Of a DNA stretch of 12,626 nt, positions 6,887 to 12,626 are shown one piece after another. A program made the position numbers and the translations under genes. The stretch's first letter is position 1. Each line of letters opens with the position of its first letter. The notes beneath the pieces are model-generated. The model did no database searches and was not told the origin of the DNA. It saw only the letters and a list, made by a program, of their open reading frames with translations. The stretch is from a bacterium (GTDB lineage Bacteria > Patescibacteriota > Minisyncoccia > JACQLN01), in assembly GCA_030697855.1 (NCBI GenBank), contig JAUYOU010000068.1:1-12626 (forward strand), given 5' to 3'.

Positions 6887-7651
6887 TTAGACATTGGTCA
6901 TTTCTATTTCTTGCGCTGCTTCTCTATATTTGCAAAAATCACAGTCTTCCCCTGTTTCCGGTATTGTTGAGGATACTAAACATTTATGCAGATCTAAAAT
7001 AACATTTTCTATCCAGTTATCGTTACCTTCGTAAGCTAAAACCGAAATATCAAATTCTAGTTTAGAATCAAAAGCTTCGGCATCGGTATTACCATTACAA
7101 TAAACAAAATAGGCAGTGCTACTAACATTAAAATTATTCCTCCTAAATAACCATTGATAAATTTCTACCTGCCTCTTATAACCTATTTGCCAATCTGCAT
7201 CTAAATTAACATCGCCGTCTTTAGAAGTAGCTTTGTAATCTACAATAATAAATTCGCCTTTGGTGTTTACCCAAACATCATCCACGCCACCAGTTATAAA
7301 TAAATTTGTTTTAGGGTGTAGATATGTAATTCCACCACTTAAGGCATCACGCCAATCATTCATTAACTTATGATCCAATGGTACAGCATCTATGTTATAG
7401 CTTTTCATTAAAGGATGCGCTGTGCCTTGGGCACGGTGAGAATCAAACTCCTTTTTTAAAAGTTTATCTACCGCACTATTTAAACTAAACGGGTAACCTG
7501 GAGGCTGGCCCACGCCTAAACGCCTATCTAAATAAAAACAACGAGGACAATTTAAAAATAAATCTATCTTGGAACGACTTAAGCGAAAAGGGGTTTTAGA
7601 ATTAGGATCAAAAAGATTCCTAGCTCTTTTTGGGTTATAGTATTTTGACAT
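6887..7651 (-). CDS. PD-(D/E)XK nuclease superfamily protein (Cas4/RecB-like)
   Basis: The product is about 254 residues, likely a metal-dependent DNA nuclease of the RecB/Cas4 fold. Numbered from the GTG at 7654, the visible motifs are LSRSKIDLFLNCPRCFYLDRRLG (25-47, the typical N-terminal helix), GGVDDVW (122-128, active-site Asp), IIVDYKA (136-142, D139-x-K141) and QVEIYQW (162-168, the Q-x3-Y motif). Cysteines C36-x2-C39 and C238-x2-C241 bracket the domain and could bind an iron-sulfur cluster or zinc, although the spacing differs from the usual C...C-x2-C-x5-C pattern. No helicase domain, cas gene or CRISPR repeat lies nearby, so a CRISPR role is not supported. General repair or recombination is more likely. 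GTG at 7652-7654 directly precedes the ATG and is an alternative start. A promoter placed for a leaderless mRNA favours the ATG. The gene is divergent from the protease. Confidence 0.85.
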   Translation of the reverse strand: MSKYYNPKRARNLFDPNSKTPFRLSRSKIDLFLNCPRCFYLDRRLGVGQPPGYPFSLNSAVDKLLKKEFDSHRAQGTAHPLMKSYNIDAVPLDHKLMNDWRDALSGGITYLHPKTNLFITGGVDDVWVNTKGEFIIVDYKATSKDGDVNLDADWQIGYKRQVEIYQWLFRRNNFNVSSTAYFVYCNGNTDAEAFDSKLEFDISVLAYEGNDNWIENVILDLHKCLVSSTIPETGEDCDFCKYREAAQEIEMTNV

Positions 7652-7657
7652 CACCTT

Positions 7658-7685
7658 ATATTAGCACTTCGGTTAAACTTCTCAA
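7658..7685 (-). promoter_or_regulatory. Candidate promoter of the nuclease gene, giving a leaderless mRNA
   Basis: On the minus strand TTGAGA (7685-7680, five of six) is followed after 16 bases by TAATAT (7663-7658, four of six). The expected transcription start is at or next to the A of the ATG at 7651, so the message would have no 5' leader. This agrees with the missing Shine-Dalgarno. Confidence 0.35.
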
Positions 7686-7707
7686 CTAAGTGTGTTTAAA
7701 TATAGTA

Positions 7708-8712
7708 ATGAGATTTTTGTTATATATCGTAACGATCCTTTTGTCTATAACTTTTTTTGTTTACAAACAAGAGACATCTGCTCCGGTACAAAACGAACCA
7801 CTAGCCACAAAACAGGAAGAACAAACTGGAACAACCACCCCAGAAACTTTAGTGACACCAAGAACAACGAAACCAATTGCAATTGCAAAACCAAAACCTC
7901 AAGTTGTTCTAGATCAAGCGTCCATCGATCTTATTCAGCAAAAAATAAACGAGGCTAATCAAACCATAAAAGATCTTGAAGTTAAGAATACCCCTCCACC
8001 ACCAAGACTAAGCCAACAAGAACTTTATGATAAAGCGTCTTCTCGTGTGGTTAACTTTTTTTGCGAATATGCAAACGGTGTAGAAACAGCTTCTGGCGTA
8101 CTAATTAGCCCTAATGGCTATATTTTAACTAATGCCCACGTGGCCGAAGCCTTTGTTAATAAAAATTACGAATGCAAAATCCGCCAAGGTTCGCCTGCAA
8201 AAAATATTGCGTACGCCAAGATAGTTATGTTCCCTACCGCATATACAACTAACAATAAAAATAACTGGGAAGGACACGCCAACGATGTCTCTATTTGGAA
8301 AATTACACGCTCCGCCAGCGGAGAACCCATAACAAGCACCTTCCCATACTATTCTATAGACACAAATTACTTACCCAAAAAAGACCAACCTCTTGCCACA
8401 TTTAGTTACCCTGGGGAACTTTTGGGCTACGAAGTTTTATTAAAAAATTTAAATATGCTCTTTGGCGAAACAATAGTTAGCGAATTTAATGCCGACTTTA
8501 TTGTTTCGGGAATGAGTTTGTCTTCGCAATCTGGATCTTCGGGTGGAATTTTAGCCGATGTTTATACAAATAAATTTGCGGGGTTAATTTTTGGAGTTAC
8601 CACAACCACAAATATAAACGAAAGAAAGCTTTTTTCTCTATCGCCCTATGCCATAGACAGAGTGGTTAAAAACGAAACAGGTCAAAGCTTGGCGGATTTT
8701 TTGAATCGTTAG
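7708..8712 (+). CDS. Membrane-anchored trypsin-like serine protease (S1 fold)
   Basis: This 334-residue protein has one N-terminal hydrophobic segment (about residues 3-18, MRFLLYIVTILLSITFFVY) that acts as a signal anchor. A Thr/Pro/Lys/Gln-rich linker (about 22-100) follows and then a trypsin-like peptidase domain. The catalytic triad is readable as H144 in TNAHVAE, D193 in NDVSIWKI and S278 in GSSGG (276-280). C119 and C156 could form a disulfide outside the membrane. There is no PDZ domain, unlike DegP/HtrA. The likely role is extracytoplasmic proteolysis; substrates are unknown. I prefer ATG 7708 because it places the basic residue just before the hydrophobic helix. A GTG at 7690 would add MCLNIV. 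The C-terminus SLADFLNR is repeated in altered form 802 bp downstream, beyond the transposase, so the native end may have been changed by that insertion. Confidence 0.9.
   Translation: MRFLLYIVTILLSITFFVYKQETSAPVQNEPLATKQEEQTGTTTPETLVTPRTTKPIAIAKPKPQVVLDQASIDLIQQKINEANQTIKDLEVKNTPPPPRLSQQELYDKASSRVVNFFCEYANGVETASGVLISPNGYILTNAHVAEAFVNKNYECKIRQGSPAKNIAYAKIVMFPTAYTTNNKNNWEGHANDVSIWKITRSASGEPITSTFPYYSIDTNYLPKKDQPLATFSYPGELLGYEVLLKNLNMLFGETIVSEFNADFIVSGMSLSSQSGSSGGILADVYTNKFAGLIFGVTTTTNINERKLFSLSPYAIDRVVKNETGQSLADFLNR
8685..8699. repeat. 15-bp direct repeat, left copy (inside the protease gene)
   Basis: AAGCTTGGCGGATTT encodes SLADF at the protease C-terminus (residues 327-331). An identical copy lies at 9487-9501, just beyond the transposase cassette. 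Confidence 0.8.
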
Positions 8713-8721
8713 TCTGTAACG

Positions 8722-8766
8722 AAACCAAGGCTAAACCTTGGAAATTCCAAGGTTTAGCCTTGGTTA
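8722..8766. repeat. Paired REP-like palindromes upstream of the RAYT gene
   Basis: Two 17-bp units, CCAAGGCTAAACCTTGG (8725-8741) and CCAAGGTTTAGCCTTGG (8747-8763), lie head to head. Together they make a perfect inverted repeat with 20-bp arms (8723-8742 and 8746-8765) around AAT. This is a BIME-like pair, the expected substrate of a REP-associated transposase. It starts 10 bases after the protease stop and could also protect the 3' end of that mRNA. No T run follows, so it is not a classical terminator. Confidence 0.85.
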
Positions 8767-8771
8767 AATGA

Positions 8772-8777
8772 TATACT
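8772..8777 (+). promoter_or_regulatory. Candidate -10 box of the RAYT gene (leaderless)
   Basis: TATACT lies six bases before the ATG at 8784, which puts the expected start at the A of the ATG. No good -35 is seen; that position is occupied by the REP-like palindrome. No Shine-Dalgarno is present. Confidence 0.3.
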
Positions 8778-8783
8778 TACAAC

Positions 8784-9473
8784 ATGCGGAAAATAAAACT
8801 AGAAAACGATGCTGTATATCATGTTTATAATCGTGGTCTAGACAAAACTGACTTGTTTAGAGATGGTGCTGATTATCTAAAGTTTGTTAAAGGAATCCAC
8901 TATCTTAATGATATTAATTTTAAACCCGAGGAAATTGGTTCTCAAGAACGTTACCAAGGCTTAGCCTTGGAAAAATCCGAGCATCGGGAAGAATTAGTTG
9001 ATATCCTAGCTTGGTGTCTTATGTCCAACCATTACCATTTAGTACTACGTCAAAAAATAGAAAAAGGTATTGCCAAATTTATGCAACGACTCGGAACAGG
9101 TTACACAATGTATATAAATACAAAATATAAAAGGAGTGGGCATGTTTTTCAAGGAACCTTCAAGGCAAGAATAATAGAAAGCAACGAATACTTTCAACAT
9201 GTAACCAGATATCTGCATCTAAACCCTTTAGATATATATGATTTTGGATGGAAAGAGCGCGGAGTAAAAAATATAGAAGCAAGTATAAAATTTATTTCCC
9301 AATATCCTTGGTCTAGTTTAAATGAATATTTAAACACAAATATCTCCTATCAATTAACCTCTCCATCTTTTAAAGAACTTCTATTCACAGATAAACCATC
9401 AGAATATAATGAATTTTTAAAAGAGTGGATGACGAATGGTCTTCCAAACAACTTTCACACCTTCCAAGGCTAA
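8784..9473 (+). CDS. REP-associated tyrosine transposase (RAYT, IS200-like Y1 HUH family)
   Basis: This 229-residue HUH single-strand endonuclease belongs to the Y1 transposase family, which nicks DNA at palindromic REP hairpins. Visible signatures are the N-terminal YHVYNRGLDKTDLF (12-25), the HUH motif CLMSNHYHLVL (78-88, metal ligands H83 and H85), the GTGYTMYINTKYKRSGHVFQGTF block (104-126, with Y107 a candidate nucleophile) and RYLHLNPLD (142-150). Length and layout are normal for the family. Residues 57-64 (YQGLALEK) are encoded by a copy of the same 17-bp palindrome found outside the gene, placed in the variable loop before the HUH motif. The stop codon TAA (9471-9473) sits at the centre of another copy. 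Palindrome copies therefore flank and enter the gene, as expected for a RAYT with its own REPs. RAYTs are usually single-copy domesticated enzymes rather than active insertion sequences. Confidence 0.93.
   Translation: MRKIKLENDAVYHVYNRGLDKTDLFRDGADYLKFVKGIHYLNDINFKPEEIGSQERYQGLALEKSEHREELVDILAWCLMSNHYHLVLRQKIEKGIAKFMQRLGTGYTMYINTKYKRSGHVFQGTFKARIIESNEYFQHVTRYLHLNPLDIYDFGWKERGVKNIEASIKFISQYPWSSLNEYLNTNISYQLTSPSFKELLFTDKPSEYNEFLKEWMTNGLPNNFHTFQG
8954..8970. repeat. REP-like palindrome inside the RAYT coding sequence
   Basis: CCAAGGCTTAGCCTTGG is a perfect palindrome with 8-bp arms around one T. It is in frame and encodes part of YQGLALEK. It matches the unit outside the gene except for one central base. 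Confidence 0.85.
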
Positions 9474-9484
9474 GCCTTGGAAGG
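9460..9484. repeat. REP-like palindrome at the RAYT 3' end
   Basis: Perfect 12-bp arms CCTTCCAAGGCT and AGCCTTGGAAGG surround a single A at 9472. The core unit CCAAGGCTAAGCCTTGG is at 9464-9480. The RAYT stop codon is in the centre, and the last residues FQG are encoded by the left arm. Confidence 0.85.
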
Positions 9485-9486
9485 TT

Positions 9487-9501
9487 AAGCTTGGCGGATT
9501 T
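9487..9501. repeat. 15-bp direct repeat, right copy (remnant of the protease 3' end)
   Basis: This is identical to 8685-8699. Read in the matching frame it continues as SLADFLSL followed by TGA (9512-9514), very like the protease C-terminus SLADFLNR. It probably marks the original end of the protease gene, or a duplication made when the RAYT cassette arrived. Confidence 0.65.
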
Positions 9502-9520
9502 CCTAAGCCTGTGATACAAT
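9491..9520 (+). promoter_or_regulatory. Candidate promoter for the long helical-protein gene
   Basis: TTGGCG (9491-9496, four of six) is followed after 18 bases by TACAAT (9515-9520, five of six), preceded by TGA to form an extended -10 (TGATACAAT). The expected start is near 9527, about 30 bases before the ATG. The -35 box lies inside the right 15-bp repeat. Confidence 0.45.
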
Positions 9521-9557
9521 TAAAACAATTATTAACTAGCAACTATATATAAATAAA

Positions 9558-12500
9558 ATGCCTGGAGAAAATAATGAGGGAAAACCAAAAAACTCTTTTG
9601 CTGATGCCCTATCCCAAGAATCCTTGGACGGAATGCGGGAAGTGGCTAAAGAAAATTTAAAAGGGCAACTGGAAACAAAAATATCGGATGATTTGGGAGC
9701 CCTGGCTTTAGCCGAAAAAGACCCATCTTTTAAAAATAGTGCCGAGATACAACAGATTAAAAAAGAACTAGAGGCTACTCTAGAAAAAATTAAAGCTCTA
9801 GAAAATCCTACAGAAGTGGAAGTAACTTCTTTGGAAGCTAACCGCGAAGCCTTGTCCAACAAACTTTCGGAAGCTACACAAACCATTGAACAAGAGCCCA
9901 CTCAAATAACTCCGCCACCAATAGAAACCGAACCCTCTGCCCCACCCCAACCACCCAAAGAAAAAGGACCTATTTTTGTTAAAGGCACAAGAGATGAAGA
10001 ACTAGCTGGAAGAATTGAAGCCGAAACTATAGACCAACAAAAAGAACAAATATCTCTTGTAATTGAACGACTAAGCGATCAAAAATCTAAATTAGAAAAT
10101 ATTTTTTTACAAACAGGCACATCGACCGACAGAAAAGGCTTAATTGGCAGAGCTATAAAGGAAACTGGTGAACTTATTGAAGAAGCCAAATCTTTAAAAG
10201 ATGAAAATGAAATTTTAACTAACGAAAATAAAACAGAACGCCTTTGGGCCAGAATTGAAAAGAATTTAGATATAATTTCCGAAGAACTTTTGGTTCCGAC
10301 AAACTTGCCAATTGAATCATCATCCGAAGGAGACCGTATGACCCGAGAACTAGAACAAAGACTACAGACAGCACAAGAACCACAAGAAAAAATGGACATA
10401 GATCTTGGAGAAGAGGCAGTAAAAACACCTCCTCCACTTTTTGAAATCACTCCAGAAGAAGAAAAAGCGCACGAAGAAAGATTAAAACTCAACCAACTAG
10501 TTGATGAAGCTTTTAGGCTATATCAAGAAAACTTAAACACTAGAGATGTTAATGATTCTCAAAAATCTTCGGACGATCTTGTTAGAGAATCTGTTAGTTA
10601 TTTAATAGACAAAGCTGTTGCCAGTGGGATTATGGAATCAAAAGAAGCTGTAACAGAACTCAAAAAAAGAATAGCCGAACAATCTGGTAATACAGAAGAT
10701 GAAACCAGAGACAACACACCTTTTAAACAAGAAAATTATCCACCTAGCTTAGAAGCCGATAAAGAACCTGCAACTCAAGAATTATCAGCAGAAGAAAAGG
10801 CAAAAGCCACAGAAGTAGCTAAACAACTCTTTAAGTTACATCAAGAACTATCTAGAAATAAAAAAAATGAAGATACTTTTTCTCTTTCTGATGAAATAGA
10901 TAAAAAAGTAAACGAACTAATACCTGACAATGAAGAACTTAGACTCCTAGCTCTCACCGAACTTGTTTCAATGCTTTATGATCATGAATTTGAAATGGAC
11001 CAAGTGGCTATAGAAAATATTGAAGCCAGTGAATCTACCGAGATAGAGATTCCGAGAGAACTGATAGGCCAATTAAATAAAACTGAAGCTGAACCAACCA
11101 CAGCAGAAGCAGAATTAATAGCTAAGGTAGAAACTATTGCTGATGTAGAAAATCTACCAGAAGCGACTAAAGAAAAAGTTTCTAGTGGGCTTTGGAGTAT
11201 AGGTTTTGCTGTAAAAGAAAAAGTAAACGGGTTTATTGGTGAACAAGTAAAGAATCAGGCTGAAAAAAGACATAAAGAATCTGCAGGCAAAAATGAAGCT
11301 GATAGTTTTGTAACAAGACTTTTATTTGCTGCGGCTGAAAAATATAATAAAGATGCCAAAGATGCCACGCAAAAACGCGCCGACATTGCTGCTGGCGGCA
11401 GTAAAAGAATTATCGGTCAATCGGCTTACGTTGGTGGCAGAGTTTTAAGATATGGTCGTTTACTGGCTGACGCGGCAGGCTGGACTAGTGGAGCCGCTTT
11501 CGCGCCATATACTCGCGTTGCTACTGCTTTAGGCATGATGGCTGAAAGTGGTTTCGACATAGCCAAAGAAGCACAACTAAGACAAGAGAAATTTTTGGAA
11601 CAAGATTCCGAAAAAGCTGCCGAGGCCGCTTGGGAAATTTATAACAAATTAAAAGACGAACAAAAAAGAGAGCCTACTCGCGCTGAACTAGAACAATCCT
11701 ATAAAGAAAAACTGCCTCAAGATATTTTGGACAGATTAGACAAAGGCAAAGAATCTGGCATTGGTAGCCAAACAATGCAAAAGCTTTTTGGAATTTGGAT
11801 AGAAAACTCTATGCTAAAAATGCAGGAAGATCTTGATAAAGTTGAAGAAAATAATTCCATAAAACCAGAAAATAAGGAACTGGAAAAACAAAAAATCTAC
11901 AACAATTTTTCTATCCGCCTAAAAGATTTTGACCGCGCTTTAAACGATACCGGCAAGGTTGATACTGCCGCTATGACTTTTAAGTTACTATCTTCTGCTG
12001 GTAAATGGATGGTACGAGCAGTGGCAGTTGAATCTGTTTTCTTGGTGTTTGGTAAAGCTGCCGAAGCTTTAGGAAGCGCCGCAGAAAATTCCGATGGTAA
12101 ATTTATTGAAGAAGTGGAGAACGCTTTAAAAATAAATTCTAAGGACGGTCTAAGCAATGAAGAAGCTGTTATGGTTTCTAAATTAATAAGATCATATGCA
12201 GAAGACGGCGAACTAGATGAAGCTAATTTTCTAAAAAATCACTACTCTGCTTTGTTGGAATCTTCTTCTACTACTGGCAGTAGTGCAGAAGTTCCTACTG
12301 AATTAAGCAAAGTAGAAGTTGAAGAAAATATAAAAACAATAAACGACCTTAAATCTTCCGACCCAGAAAGAGCTAAGCAGATGCTGGAGTATTACGCCGA
12401 TGTTAAAGTTGAAGGCTCTAATTTATCGCTTAAAGATTTTTTTGAACACCCCGAAAAACTGCAAGATATAAAAATAGGTTCTGCCTCCGTTACAGAAACA

Positions 12501-12626
12501 ATAAAACCTTTCCGTTTTGAAAACCCTATCGCCGGCAATCAAGATTCTATTTGGTTCTCTACCGAACAAAGTTTTAGAATGAATCCGGATCGTTTTGGTT
12601 TCGATGCCACCAAAGACGGTACTGTG
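9558..12626 (+). CDS. Very long acidic helical protein of unknown function (first 1023 codons, partial)
   Basis: An uninterrupted frame runs from ATG 9558-9560 (MPGENNEGKPKNSFADALSQ) to the window edge, at least 1023 residues. There is no signal peptide. Residues 1-115 are Glu/Lys-rich and look coiled-coil, followed by a Pro-rich linker (about 116-137) and further acidic helical segments to about 540. Two similar stretches starting EEEKAHEE and AEEKAKAT (about 299 and 411) may be a degenerate repeat. Three less charged, Gly/Ala-rich helical patches occur at about 543-570, 617-667 and 803-842 and could be amphipathic or membrane-associated. The last 60 residues are less helical and may begin another domain. 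I do not recognise the family. From memory, Patescibacteria often encode long proteins of this style. Reading sense is supported by length, codon use like its neighbours and an extended -10 promoter. No Shine-Dalgarno is seen. Confidence 0.85.
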   Translation, partial: MPGENNEGKPKNSFADALSQESLDGMREVAKENLKGQLETKISDDLGALALAEKDPSFKNSAEIQQIKKELEATLEKIKALENPTEVEVTSLEANREALSNKLSEATQTIEQEPTQITPPPIETEPSAPPQPPKEKGPIFVKGTRDEELAGRIEAETIDQQKEQISLVIERLSDQKSKLENIFLQTGTSTDRKGLIGRAIKETGELIEEAKSLKDENEILTNENKTERLWARIEKNLDIISEELLVPTNLPIESSSEGDRMTRELEQRLQTAQEPQEKMDIDLGEEAVKTPPPLFEITPEEEKAHEERLKLNQLVDEAFRLYQENLNTRDVNDSQKSSDDLVRESVSYLIDKAVASGIMESKEAVTELKKRIAEQSGNTEDETRDNTPFKQENYPPSLEADKEPATQELSAEEKAKATEVAKQLFKLHQELSRNKKNEDTFSLSDEIDKKVNELIPDNEELRLLALTELVSMLYDHEFEMDQVAIENIEASESTEIEIPRELIGQLNKTEAEPTTAEAELIAKVETIADVENLPEATKEKVSSGLWSIGFAVKEKVNGFIGEQVKNQAEKRHKESAGKNEADSFVTRLLFAAAEKYNKDAKDATQKRADIAAGGSKRIIGQSAYVGGRVLRYGRLLADAAGWTSGAAFAPYTRVATALGMMAESGFDIAKEAQLRQEKFLEQDSEKAAEAAWEIYNKLKDEQKREPTRAELEQSYKEKLPQDILDRLDKGKESGIGSQTMQKLFGIWIENSMLKMQEDLDKVEENNSIKPENKELEKQKIYNNFSIRLKDFDRALNDTGKVDTAAMTFKLLSSAGKWMVRAVAVESVFLVFGKAAEALGSAAENSDGKFIEEVENALKINSKDGLSNEEAVMVSKLIRSYAEDGELDEANFLKNHYSALLESSSTTGSSAEVPTELSKVEVEENIKTINDLKSSDPERAKQMLEYYADVKVEGSNLSLKDFFEHPEKLQDIKIGSASVTETIKPFRFENPIAGNQDSIWFSTEQSFRMNPDRFGFDATKDGTV

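Noticed and set aside
6811..7002. Small plus-strand open frame of 63 codons over the repeat-rich gap
   Set aside because: It overlaps the 3' end of the nuclease gene in antisense and is mostly translated low-complexity repeat.
6887..7651. Nuclease as a CRISPR Cas4
   Set aside because: The fold and motifs fit the Cas4/RecB superfamily, but there are no CRISPR repeats or other cas genes, and the cysteine spacing is not the Cas4 pattern.
8710..8766. 20-bp inverted repeat after the protease as an intrinsic terminator
   Set aside because: No T run follows on either strand, and the unit recurs around the RAYT gene, so it is better explained as a REP-like palindrome.
9536..12157. Minus-strand Ser/Phe-rich open frames opposite the long helical protein
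   Set aside because: Their Ser/Phe-rich composition is what the complement of Glu/Lys/Arg codons gives, and the plus-strand frame is over 1000 codons long.
1..12626. Alternative genetic code with TGA as glycine, as in some Patescibacteria
   Set aside because: All genes read through with TAA or TAG stops and no in-frame TGA interrupts the conserved proteins.

Overview
The window looks like chromosomal DNA of an AT-rich, small-genome bacterium, most likely a member of the Patescibacteria/Candidate Phyla Radiation (Parcubacteria-like). This is inferred from the compact 1105-residue RpoB, A+T-rich spacers, near absence of Shine-Dalgarno sequences, intergenic motifs built from repeated AATGTCTAAT/CAAATGAC words, and a very long helical orphan protein. 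The standard genetic code fits: every complete gene ends in TAA or TAG and no in-frame TGA is needed.

Bases 1-7654 are read leftward. In transcription order they hold a PD-(D/E)XK nuclease (7651-6887), rodA (6776-5649), a 320-base structured leader, rpoB (5328-2011), a short repeat-rich spacer, and the first 644 codons of rpoC (1933 to the window edge). The two RNA polymerase genes form the usual rpoBC operon. RodA would polymerise septal or side-wall peptidoglycan. A good promoter (TTGACT-18-TATACT) overlaps the end of rodA and starts a leader of about 295 nt before rpoB. The leader carries several hairpins, a 13-codon reading frame with the only strong Shine-Dalgarno in the window, and a terminator-like hairpin with a U tract just before rpoB. 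The inferred RNA 5' end can also pair with the 3' arm of that terminator.

Bases 7708-12626 are read rightward: a membrane-anchored trypsin-like protease, a RAYT (REP-associated tyrosine transposase) with four copies of its palindrome CCAAGGCTWAGCCTTGG, and an open frame of at least 1023 codons running off the window that encodes an acidic, helical protein of unknown function. The RAYT cassette is bracketed by a 15-bp direct repeat whose two copies both read SLADF, the C-terminus of the protease. This suggests that the cassette interrupted the protease 3' end.

The most novel candidates are the rpoB leader RNA and the RAYT/palindrome cassette with one palindrome inside its own coding sequence. 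No tRNA, rRNA or CRISPR array was seen.
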